From positions 1-7,256 of the forward strand of contig JAURLY010000065.1 of assembly GCA_030830945.1 (NCBI GenBank): 7,256 nt of DNA, given 5' to 3'. The position numbers were made by a program, and so were the translations under genes. Numbering within the stretch: the first letter of the stretch is position 1; every line of letters begins with the position of its first letter. Origin of the DNA: Gammaproteobacteria bacterium (GTDB lineage Bacteria > Pseudomonadota > Gammaproteobacteria > Pseudomonadales > GM7GCV1). A model generated the notes under the pieces. That model was not told the DNA's origin. It worked only from the letters and a program-made list of their open reading frames with translations, and ran no database searches. Below are positions 1 through 6,385 of the stretch, piece after piece.

Positions 1-22
1 CTAATTAGTTCAAAAGGGCGCA

Positions 23-1042
23 ATGATACCTCAGAGCCAAGTCTCCTGTCAGACAGATTCCTCCGATCGAGGAACATGGCAATCGCAGCTAATCTCGGCA
101 ATACGTGATCCCGAAGTCTTATGCCAACGATTAAGGCTGAACACGTCAGATTTGAGCCTTTCGGCGCAAGCTCACAAAGACTTTCCGCTACTTGTTCCCA
201 TTGCTTTTGCAGAGCTAATGGAAACTGGAAATCCGGATGATCCCCTTCTGTTGCAGGTATTGAATCGTTCAGAGGAAGATACAAACCCTCCGGGGTATTC
301 AGATGATCCCCTTCAAGAGCAGGGTTTTAATCCCTTACCAGGGCTGGTTCATAAATATCCAGGGCGGGTCTTGCTTATTGTGACAGGCAAATGTGCTATC
401 AATTGCCGTTATTGTTTTCGTAGAAGTTTTGCCTACGGGGACAACAATCCGGGAAGGCAGGACTGGCAGGCAGCGATAAGCTATATTCGCGAAAGGAGTA
501 ACATAACTGAAGTTATTTACAGTGGCGGAGATCCGCTGTCTGCCCCTGACAAACATCTGGCTTGGCTAACTGAGCAGCTAGAAGAAATCCCACACTTAAA
601 ACGTTTGCGAATACATACCCGCTTGCCCGTGGTTATACCCGATCGCATCAATGATGATTTTTTAAGTTGGGTGACCAAGAGCCGACTTAGGACACAGGTA
701 GTTCTACATATTAACCACCCAAACGAAATCGGAGAAGAGCTGATAAAGGCCGTTAAAAAACTAATTAATGCGGGAATACAGCCTCTTAACCAATCCGTAC
801 TGCTTCGAGGTATCAATGACAGCGTGGAGACATTGCAGGCATTACAAGAAGCAGGTTTTGACGCCGGGATAATGCCTTATTACTTGTTTTGCCTGGATCG
901 GGTTCGAGGCGCATCACATTTTGAAGTTCCTCTAAACAAGGCCCATAAAATATGGACCGAACTGCAACAGAGGTTGCCAGGCTACCTGGTGCCCAGACTT
1001 GCCCTGGAAGAACCAGGAGAAAACAGCAAAACCCTTCTCTGA
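23..1042 (+). CDS. epmB: EF-P beta-lysylation protein EpmB (lysine 2,3-aminomutase homologue)
   Basis: EpmB is a radical-SAM, PLP-dependent enzyme that converts (S)-alpha-lysine to (R)-beta-lysine. EpmA then attaches the product to a conserved lysine of elongation factor P, which helps ribosomes through polyproline stretches. The radical-SAM cluster motif CxxxCxxC is visible as C124, C128 and C131 (GKCAINCRYCFRR). SGGDPL at 167-172 follows, as in the lysine aminomutase family, then LRIHTRLPVVIP at 195-206 and MPYYLFCLD at 284-292, which match EpmB closely from memory. K336 in the C-terminal GENSKT aligns with the PLP lysine of clostridial lysine aminomutase (PGGGGKT). The length of 339 residues is near the 342 of E. 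coli EpmB. The start at 23 has an AGGG at 15-18, closely spaced. efp commonly lies divergent to epmB, but the window begins too close to see it. The protein ends two residues after SKT, without the short tail of the E. coli enzyme. The family assignment is secure. Confidence 0.95.
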   Translation: MIPQSQVSCQTDSSDRGTWQSQLISAIRDPEVLCQRLRLNTSDLSLSAQAHKDFPLLVPIAFAELMETGNPDDPLLLQVLNRSEEDTNPPGYSDDPLQEQGFNPLPGLVHKYPGRVLLIVTGKCAINCRYCFRRSFAYGDNNPGRQDWQAAISYIRERSNITEVIYSGGDPLSAPDKHLAWLTEQLEEIPHLKRLRIHTRLPVVIPDRINDDFLSWVTKSRLRTQVVLHINHPNEIGEELIKAVKKLINAGIQPLNQSVLLRGINDSVETLQALQEAGFDAGIMPYYLFCLDRVRGASHFEVPLNKAHKIWTELQQRLPGYLVPRLALEEPGENSKTLL

Positions 1043-1094
1043 GGAAACCCAGGCGGTAAATTTAGCCAACGGGGACCTTTCCGCCTCAAAAGCG

Positions 1095-1122
1095 TTGAAC
1101 GACTAATGTGATCGACTATACA
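1095..1122 (+). promoter_or_regulatory. Candidate sigma70 promoter for the fimX-like gene
   Basis: TTGAAC at 1095-1100 and TATACA at 1117-1122 are separated by 16 bases, a good match to -35 and -10 elements. They lie 87 bases upstream of the fimX-like start, so the transcript would have a leader of roughly 80 bases. This suggests that the gene is transcribed independently of epmB. It rests on sequence match only. Confidence 0.5.
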
Positions 1123-1139
1123 CACAGATTTAATGCGAT

Positions 1140-1168
1140 TATGATTGTTTTAGTTAAAAAAAATCATA
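1140..1168. repeat. AT-rich inverted repeat in the fimX-like leader
   Basis: Bases 1141-1151 (ATGATTGTTTT) pair with 1157-1167 around a 5-base loop, with one G-A mismatch. The outer pair 1140/1168 extends the dyad. It lies between the candidate promoter and the start codon. It could be an operator, a weak RNA hairpin, or a chance product of AT-rich sequence. Confidence 0.35.
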
Positions 1169-1208
1169 TTTTCCGAACCATTTCCCACTATAAGGATAAT
1201 GACTCCTA

Positions 1209-3254
1209 ATGGCCGAAGTTAAAGATTTGTCGGTGATAATCACCAACGATTCGGTAGACATCTCTAGCCGTTTAGGTAGCGTGCTGGACAGCAGTGGTTT
1301 CAAGGTTCTTATTAAGAACATTACATCCAGGGAAGATCTTGGTGAAGAGCTGCGTAGCGCCCAGATTGATATCATTCTGGCACACCAAAATTTTTCTACT
1401 CCAGCTGCGTCCGAGGTTATCCAGGACCTCAACCGTCTAAACCGCGATGTTCCTGTCATTATTATTGCCGACGAGCCCAACGGTGCCGACGTTGCCAGCG
1501 GTATTCGTCTTGGTGCCCGTGATGTCATTGGTATTGACGAGGACCAACATCTGGTAGCGGTAATCAACCGCGAGCTCAAAAACCGGGAAGATCGTTCCAA
1601 GCACAGGGATACTCTCCGACGCTTTTATGCATCTGAAAATCGATACCAACAACTGCTTCAATACGCTCGTTTACCCATGGCAATTATTCATGAATCCATG
1701 TTTGTTCTGGTAAACGACGCATTTTCTGATCTTTTTGATATCGATAAGGAAGAAGCTGACGCATTACCCATCGTTGATATCCTCGACAAGGAAGCCCAGG
1801 CAAAATATAAAGAAATCCTTAAGAATTTCACGGTCTCTCCCGATAGCTTTCCTGGTGCAGAACTAACCACAACCATTACAAATAACACCGGACAAAAAAC
1901 CAACGTCAAAATTGACCTCAATACGGTTCAATACAACGACGAAAATTGCCTGCAGCTAAAAATTGAGCCTCAATTAGGTAACACCAGTGCACAGGCTGCA
2001 GCGGCGGCTTCGGGACCCACTACACCAAGAAACAAATTAGTGCAGCACATCGAGAGCTGTATCAGCATTGCTCACTCAAACAAAAGAGACAGCTCGCTGC
2101 TTTGCCTGGAAATTGACGCTTTCGACAAACTTCAGGAAACCCTGGGAATTACCGCTTTCGACGACCTATACGACTCCTTCATCGAATTTGTCTGCGAAAA
2201 CCTTCCAGACCATATTGTCAGTGTTTTCGACAACAACAAACTGATGGTTCTGCTGGAAGAAGTGGACTCCCAAACGGCCCTAAAGCAAACAGAAAAATTT
2301 GTCAGTAAAGTCGACAGCAATGTGTTTGAGTTTGGCGACAATAGTCAGCAAATTACAATTAGTGCAGGTATCGCATTAATCAGCGACCTAAGCACCAATG
2401 CCGATACCGTCGTGAAACAAAGTGTACGAGCCTGTGAACAGTTTCTGTCAGGTAAAGAAGATGGCATCGGCAATGGCGCCCATCTATATGAACCTGAGAA
2501 ATCAGGTGATGACAGTGACGTTGATATTAATTTCTTGCTGAAACAAGCTTTTAAGCACAAACACTTGCAGATCCTGTTTCAGCCCATGATGAAATTTCAT
2601 GGTGATGCCAGCAAAAACTACGAAGTACTCCTTGGCATTCGCCCAGAGCATAAAGAAACCTATCCAAAAGACTTTATTGCCATGGCAACCCGAAATAACG
2701 AAAACGATGAAATTGATCGCTGGGTTATTCTGGAAGCCATGAAAACGCTTTTGAAGAAGCAGGATTGCGATAGAACAGAGAACCTTTACATACACATCAG
2801 TAAGCAGTCTCTGCAGAACCCCAAGTTTGCTGCCTGGGTTGGGGCCGCAATAAAAAAATCTCGCCTCTCGCCCAAGCAATTGAGCTTCCAGCTAAGAGAG
2901 ATTGATGTCTCTACCAGCCTCAAGACCGCTGCCACCTTTATCAAGGCAGTCCAATCTTTTGGTTGTGCAACTGTTATCACCCACTTTGGCAGCTCGGTCC
3001 AGCCCATGAAAATCTTGGAGCAGATACCCTTCGATTTCGCGAAAATTGATGGTTCGTTTACGCTGGCAGCCCAAAAAGGCGAAAGCGAGAACATGAGTAA
3101 AATTCTGGAGCAAATCGCTGAAAGAAAGGTTAAAGCAATCGTACCCATGGTCGAAAGCGCTACCATTATGCCGGTACTTTGGAAATCCAATGTCGCCTAC
3201 ATTCAGGGTTACTACGTTCAAGCACCGGGCGATAAGATGGACTACAAGTTCTAG
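1209..3254 (+). CDS. fimX: FimX-like degenerate REC-PAS-GGDEF-EAL protein (c-di-GMP receptor type)
   Basis: The 681-residue protein has the domain order and approximate length of P. aeruginosa FimX, a c-di-GMP receptor that controls type IV pilus assembly and twitching. A receiver-like domain spans about 7-125, but H59 sits where the phospho-accepting aspartate belongs and N13 replaces one acidic-pocket residue. A PAS-like segment covers about 140-255, followed by an Ala-rich linker (261-268). The GGDEF-like domain (about 275-415) has DNNKL at 341-345 instead of GGDEF. The EAL-like domain (about 440-681) has EVL at 472-474, HIS for the usual NLS near 529, and THFGSS (591-596) for DDFGTG. KID (612-614), E649 and QGYY (666-669) remain. 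Neither cyclase nor phosphodiesterase activity is expected, so a ligand-sensing or scaffold role is inferred. Its position beside serB matches P. aeruginosa. AAGGA at 1192-1196 is a ribosome-binding candidate with rather long spacing (12 bases). Partners such as PilZ or PilB are not in the window. Confidence 0.85.
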   Translation: MAEVKDLSVIITNDSVDISSRLGSVLDSSGFKVLIKNITSREDLGEELRSAQIDIILAHQNFSTPAASEVIQDLNRLNRDVPVIIIADEPNGADVASGIRLGARDVIGIDEDQHLVAVINRELKNREDRSKHRDTLRRFYASENRYQQLLQYARLPMAIIHESMFVLVNDAFSDLFDIDKEEADALPIVDILDKEAQAKYKEILKNFTVSPDSFPGAELTTTITNNTGQKTNVKIDLNTVQYNDENCLQLKIEPQLGNTSAQAAAAASGPTTPRNKLVQHIESCISIAHSNKRDSSLLCLEIDAFDKLQETLGITAFDDLYDSFIEFVCENLPDHIVSVFDNNKLMVLLEEVDSQTALKQTEKFVSKVDSNVFEFGDNSQQITISAGIALISDLSTNADTVVKQSVRACEQFLSGKEDGIGNGAHLYEPEKSGDDSDVDINFLLKQAFKHKHLQILFQPMMKFHGDASKNYEVLLGIRPEHKETYPKDFIAMATRNNENDEIDRWVILEAMKTLLKKQDCDRTENLYIHISKQSLQNPKFAAWVGAAIKKSRLSPKQLSFQLREIDVSTSLKTAATFIKAVQSFGCATVITHFGSSVQPMKILEQIPFDFAKIDGSFTLAAQKGESENMSKILEQIAERKVKAIVPMVESATIMPVLWKSNVAYIQGYYVQAPGDKMDYKF

Positions 3255-3410
3255 GAAGCCTATCTGCGTTGCATCTGCGGCGTAAAAAAAGCGTTATGAG
3301 CGAAATTTAGGTAAGGCAAAAACTCGCAAAAACAAAGGAGTTTATAAGTTATAAATGAGTATTTTTTGCAGGCTTTTAACGCAGCATAAATGAGCGCAAT
3401 AGCTTTTTTA
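3255..3410. repeat. Nested palindromic element between convergent genes
   Basis: The whole fimX/serB spacer is built around one centre near 3347-3348. The inner arms are TTTATAA (3341-3347) and TTATAAA (3349-3355) with a single central G. The middle arms are GCAAAAA (3326-3332) and TTTTTGC (3363-3369). The outer arms are AAAAAAGC (3285-3292) and GCTTTTTT (3402-3409), the last overlapping the serB stop codon. Direct repeats are also present: ATCTGCG at 3262-3268 and 3273-3279, and ATAAATGAG at 3351-3359 and 3386-3394. It may be an intergenic REP/MITE-like repeat that also terminates both genes. No transposase or coding potential is seen. Whether it is repeated elsewhere cannot be judged from one copy. 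Confidence 0.55.
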
Positions 3411-4616
3411 GTCTTTGTCGCTATAACCCATCAGATACAAGATGGCATCCAGCCCTAAATTCGTCAGCGCATAATCGGCCGATTCACGCACCAGGGGTTT
3501 GGCATGAAACGCCACACCCATACCTGCAATTCCGAGCATTTTCAGATCATTTGCACCATCACCTACTGCAATAGTTTGCTGCAAGGTCAGCCCTTGTTCT
3601 TTGGCTAATTGTTCCAGTAATGCGGCCTTGCGAGCGGCGTCCACAATTTCACCCAGAACCTTACCGGTTAATTTGCCATCGACAATTTCCAACTTATTGG
3701 CATAGACATAGTCGATGCCCAGTTTCTCTTTAAGGTAATTACCGAAGTAATCAAAGCCACCCGAAAGAATAGCTGTTTTAAATCCGAGTTGACGCAACTG
3801 GCTTAAGAGGCGGTCTGCTCCATCATTTAAATGTAATCGCGCAGCCACTTTTTCCAACACGGTTTCTGACAACCCTTCCAGCAAGCTAACCCGCTTCCTC
3901 AAGCTCTGACGAAAATCCAGCTCTCCGCGCATGGCCGCTTCAGTAATTGCGATTACCTGCTCTCCTACCCCGGCTTCTTTAGCTAGCTCATCAATCACCT
4001 CTTCGCGGATAAGGGTAGAATCCATATCAAACACAATGAGCCTGCGATTACGACGGTATACATTGTCTTCCTGATAGGCGAGATCTACCCCTAACTGAGA
4101 GCTAAGGCTCATCAACTCTGTACGCAGAGACATAACCGAGTCCACCTCACCCCTTGCGATAAACTCAACACAGGCTTGGGTTTGCTGGGGAATTTTGTCG
4201 ACAGGAATACGACCCGTTAACCGGGTTACGTGGTAGATATCCAGACCGTAGTTGGCCAGCACCTTACTCACATCGGCGATTGCCTTGGCAGAAAGTGTAC
4301 GGGCAATTAGCGTAATCACATGCTTGGGCTTTCCTCTTCCAGAAACCCAGTGCGAATAGTCCTGCTCAGATATTTCTACTGCTTTAATCCGTATATCGCA
4401 ATCGCCAAGGGCGTTTTCAATGGCATTAACCAGCTTCCCAATATCCCTATTTTCAGAAAGCCCAACCAAGAGCCCAAGTGACAAGGTGTCGTGAATAACC
4501 GCCTGGCCAATATCCAATATCTCTGCATCATTGTTCGCCAAAACAGAGGTAATTTGCGTACACATCCCGGGTTTGTTTTCCCCGGAGATTGTTAGCAGAA
4601 AAATCTTTTCAATCAT
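3408..4616 (-). CDS. serB: Phosphoserine phosphatase SerB
   Basis: SerB is a cytoplasmic HAD-family phosphatase that hydrolyses O-phospho-L-serine to L-serine, the last step of serine biosynthesis. The 402-residue protein has two N-terminal ACT-like regions (about 5-85 and 98-180; the first opens with KIFLLTISGENKPGM), then the HAD domain. HAD motif I is DMDST at 197-201, with D197 the expected nucleophile and D199 the acid/base. Motif II is SGG at 285-287, the motif III lysine is probably K330, and motif IV is GDGAND at 352-357. Length and two-ACT architecture match Pseudomonas-type SerB rather than the shorter E. coli form. AGGAA (+ strand 4624-4628) lies 7 bases before the ATG and supports this start. 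The gene converges on the fimX-like gene and diverges from the AhpA/YtjB-like gene, an arrangement also known around E. coli serB. ACT domains suggest allosteric amino-acid binding, which is not proven here. Confidence 0.95.
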   Translation of the reverse strand: MIEKIFLLTISGENKPGMCTQITSVLANNDAEILDIGQAVIHDTLSLGLLVGLSENRDIGKLVNAIENALGDCDIRIKAVEISEQDYSHWVSGRGKPKHVITLIARTLSAKAIADVSKVLANYGLDIYHVTRLTGRIPVDKIPQQTQACVEFIARGEVDSVMSLRTELMSLSSQLGVDLAYQEDNVYRRNRRLIVFDMDSTLIREEVIDELAKEAGVGEQVIAITEAAMRGELDFRQSLRKRVSLLEGLSETVLEKVAARLHLNDGADRLLSQLRQLGFKTAILSGGFDYFGNYLKEKLGIDYVYANKLEIVDGKLTGKVLGEIVDAARKAALLEQLAKEQGLTLQQTIAVGDGANDLKMLGIAGMGVAFHAKPLVRESADYALTNLGLDAILYLMGYSDKD

Positions 4617-4640
4617 TTATTGCTTCCTGAACGAGCCGCA

Positions 4641-4669
4641 ATTATATAGTGTGCTTCCGATGCACATAA
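4641..4669 (-). promoter_or_regulatory. Candidate serB promoter
   Basis: On the minus strand a perfect TATAAT (+ strand 4641-4646) is preceded, after exactly 17 bases, by TTATGT (+ strand 4664-4669), a weak -35. The predicted leader before the serB ATG would be short, about 15-20 bases, containing the AGGAA ribosome-binding site. The inverted pair CCGA/TCGG (4657-4660, 4671-4674) flanks the -35. Confidence 0.55.
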
Positions 4670-4671
4670 GT

Positions 4672-4684
4672 CGGCATTTTGCCG
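4672..4684. repeat. Small perfect hairpin in the serB / AhpA-like divergent region
   Basis: CGGCA (4672-4676) and TGCCG (4680-4684) form a 5-bp stem with a 3-base loop just upstream of the candidate serB -35. On the + strand it is followed by TTTCTT. It could be an operator dyad or chance. It is too short to call a terminator. Confidence 0.25.
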
Positions 4685-4731
4685 TTTCTTAAATCGCCGA
4701 ATAAATTTGCTTGTCATACAATTGACGTCAT

Positions 4732-4750
4732 AAAAAGGAGACTCGTTTTG
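4732..4750 (+). promoter_or_regulatory. Ribosome-binding site that fixes a TTG start
   Basis: AAGGAG at 4735-4740, within an A-rich run, is a near-perfect Shine-Dalgarno. It lies 7 bases before TTG at 4748 and 10 bases before a second in-frame TTG at 4751. No ATG or GTG start lies at suitable spacing. A TACAAT at 4717-4722 could be a -10, but no good -35 accompanies it. An 8-base palindrome TGACGTCA (4723-4730) lies between the two. Confidence 0.6.
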
Positions 4751-5863
4751 TTGTTAAAGAAAACCTTGGCTCAAGGACTGTTCCTATGGCTTGTCATTTT
4801 TATAACGTCTATGGCCACTCAACTCTGGCAAAACGGTCAAATTGTTAATGCACCGGAAATCAACCCATCACAGATAAACCTGGTTAAAAACGCTTCACTT
4901 CCCATTTTTCTATCAGAGAATCGGGCCGCAGCGATCCGGCAACTTGAAAGCCTAATACAGGAAACCAACATTCGTGAAATTCGCGTTTACGGGGCTGATC
5001 AAACCCAAATTGCTTCCGTCATAAATAGCAAAATCCCTACCAATAGTAACGAAACACTTATTGATAGTTTTCCGGTGGCTTTCCAGGGATCTTTGGCTGG
5101 CTCCATTCAGCTGGAAATCACTGGCGCTAACGCGCCAGAAACCGATTGGGGAAGTCTTTTTTGGAATAGCTTGCTTACAGCATCTATTGTGCTTTTCCTC
5201 GCCTGCGTTTTTTTTCTTTTTCTGCATTTTCGCTCTCGCGCAAACAACAGCTTTAGTAGCCAGCCAGACATCCTGCAACCCAGGGAAGTCCCTTCTGACG
5301 AATCCGCAGGAAGCTCGCTTTTGCTTTATATTTTTCCGGTAGTCGACTCGGCATTAGAAGCGAGCACTGAAGCCTATAATGAAGCTATTGCCAGTTTGTA
5401 TAGACGTCTGGAGAATCTTGTCCAGGGCTACGGTGGCAGAGTACTGAGCCTTTCAACCGATCGTTTTGTTTGCCGTATGCCGTCAGGCCAATCCAGTAAT
5501 GACAACCTTCAAGCTCTGATTTTTGCCTGGGGAATCGCCAAGCCACTCGTCTTTAGATATGAAAACCAACAATATCGAATTGAAGTCAAAGCCCTTCTCC
5601 ACAAAACAGCTGTGGCTGCCAGACAAGGTACCCTTTATCCGGCAATAGCCGAAGCTAGTAACGAACTTCAATCGGCCATCAGGGATTCATCAGCTGCGGC
5701 TCATATCAGTCAGGCGATGAAAAACTCACTTGATAAAAACATTGATATGGAATTTTCAGCAATGGGTAGCAAGCACAGCGTCCGGTTTTGGTCCATCGCC
5801 CAGGTAAAACCCTCACTGGCCATGCTATGGCGCAAACAGGAAGCCTCTCTAGCCAGCAGATAG
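4748..5863 (+). CDS. AhpA/YtjB-like inner-membrane protein with a cyclase-like cytoplasmic domain
   Basis: From the TTG start the protein is 371 residues. A hydrophobic segment at about 8-25 (GLFLWLVIFITSM) acts as a signal anchor. It is followed by a periplasmic domain of about 110 residues and a second membrane segment at about 137-161. A hydrophilic linker leads to a cytoplasmic domain (about 191-351). The layout of the N-terminal part and the position divergent from serB fit the AhpA/YtjB (Smp) family, whose function is poorly defined. E. coli ytjB likewise diverges from serB. The C-terminal domain has the look of a class III nucleotide cyclase fold: a helix ending in YGGRVLSLSTDRFVCRMP (around 228-245), where active enzymes usually have GG..v....GD..la.F. 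The first metal-binding aspartate is not evident, so it is probably inactive. This resemblance comes from reading alone. The gene ends 24 bases before a bidirectional terminator and appears to be a single-gene transcript. Confidence 0.7.
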   Translation: MLLKKTLAQGLFLWLVIFITSMATQLWQNGQIVNAPEINPSQINLVKNASLPIFLSENRAAAIRQLESLIQETNIREIRVYGADQTQIASVINSKIPTNSNETLIDSFPVAFQGSLAGSIQLEITGANAPETDWGSLFWNSLLTASIVLFLACVFFLFLHFRSRANNSFSSQPDILQPREVPSDESAGSSLLLYIFPVVDSALEASTEAYNEAIASLYRRLENLVQGYGGRVLSLSTDRFVCRMPSGQSSNDNLQALIFAWGIAKPLVFRYENQQYRIEVKALLHKTAVAARQGTLYPAIAEASNELQSAIRDSSAAAHISQAMKNSLDKNIDMEFSAMGSKHSVRFWSIAQVKPSLAMLWRKQEASLASR

Positions 5864-5887
5864 GGATAGCTACTCACTTCCCAGAAT

Positions 5888-5920
5888 AAAAAAAGCGGGC
5901 TACTAAGGCCCGCTTTTTTT
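5888..5920. terminator. Bidirectional rho-independent terminator
   Basis: A 13-bp perfect stem pairs 5888-5900 with 5908-5920 around a 7-base loop (TACTAAG). The GC core is GCGGGC/GCCCGC, flanked by seven A on the left and eight T on the right. It therefore works in both directions, ending the AhpA/YtjB-like gene from the left and glnK from the right. Confidence 0.93.
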
Positions 5921-5931
5921 TCTTGGCTAAA

Positions 5932-6270
5932 TCAGAGCGCTTCTTCGCCCGTCTCGCCAGTTCGAATACGAATCACCTGCTCCAGATTGCTGACAAAAAT
6001 CTTGCCGTCACCAATTTTTCCTGTGCTGGCGGATTTGCTGATAGCACCTATGACCGTGTCAACCATGTCGTCCGCAACAGCAATCTCTAACTTCACTTTG
6101 GGAAGAAAATCGACAATGTACTCCGCTCCCCGGTATAACTCTGTATGCCCTTTTTGACGACCAAAGCCTTTAACTTCAGTTGCTGTGACGCCTTGAATGC
6201 CTACTTCGCTTAAGGCTTCGCGTACATCGTCCATTTTGAAAGGCTTAATTACTGCAGTAATCAGTTTCAT
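5932..6270 (-). CDS. glnK: Nitrogen regulatory protein P-II (GlnK type)
   Basis: PII proteins are trimeric sensors that bind 2-oxoglutarate and ATP/ADP and signal nitrogen status. GlnK-type members block Amt channels when ammonium is plentiful. The 112-residue protein begins MKLITAVIKPFK, the standard PII N-terminus. The T-loop (about 37-55) carries Y51 in GHTELYRGAEY, the site uridylylated by GlnD in proteobacteria. The B-loop TGKIGDGKIFV is at 83-93 and RIRTGE at 101-106. A longer reading from an ATG at 6318 adds 16 residues unlike the family. The start at 6270 is preferred for family length, and AGAGG lies about 9 bases upstream of it. Calling it GlnK rather than GlnB rests on the adjacent amt gene. 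No sigma54 (GG-N10-GC) promoter was seen in the 60 bases upstream. It ends at the shared terminator. Confidence 0.93.
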   Translation of the reverse strand: MKLITAVIKPFKMDDVREALSEVGIQGVTATEVKGFGRQKGHTELYRGAEYIVDFLPKVKLEIAVADDMVDTVIGAISKSASTGKIGDGKIFVSNLEQVIRIRTGETGEEAL

Positions 6271-6333
6271 ATCCCCAAACCTCTTGGTGGCAGTGTTGAT
6301 AAATAGTGAATGAAGCACAGATTACATACTTTC

Positions 6334-6368
6334 AAAAAAAAAGGAAGCGTCGAGGCGCTTCCTTTTTT
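6334..6368. terminator. Terminator hairpin between amt and glnK
   Basis: GGAAGCG (6343-6349) pairs perfectly with CGCTTCC (6356-6362) around a 6-base loop. It is flanked by nine A on the left and six T on the right, and the outer TTC/GAA (6331-6333, 6369-6371) extend the symmetry. Read on the minus strand it lies 17 bases past the amt stop and ends in a run of nine T, so it should terminate amt transcription before glnK. Confidence 0.88.
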
Positions 6369-6385
6369 GAACAACTTACTCAGAC

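Noticed and set aside
1041..1087. Inverted repeat AGGCGG (1051-1056) / CCGCCT (1081-1086) after epmB as a terminator
   Set aside because: The loop is about 24 bases, the stem only 6 bp, and no T run follows. It is not convincing as an intrinsic terminator.
1199..1222. Seven-codon leader ORF (ATG at 1199, TAA at 1220) overlapping the fimX-like start
   Set aside because: The AAGGA is only 2 bases before its ATG, too close for initiation, and nothing in the peptide suggests an attenuator.
2040..2460. Active diguanylate cyclase in the fimX-like gene
   Set aside because: DNNKL replaces GGDEF, so catalysis is not expected although the fold is recognisable.
5061..5342. 93-residue + strand frame inside the AhpA/YtjB-like gene
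   Set aside because: It is an out-of-frame shadow across the second membrane segment, where T-rich codons give a Phe-rich peptide, and it has no independent ribosome-binding site.
6271..6318. Longer PII protein starting at 6318
   Set aside because: The extra 16 residues do not resemble PII N-termini, and MKLITAVIKPF is the canonical start with a usable ribosome-binding site.
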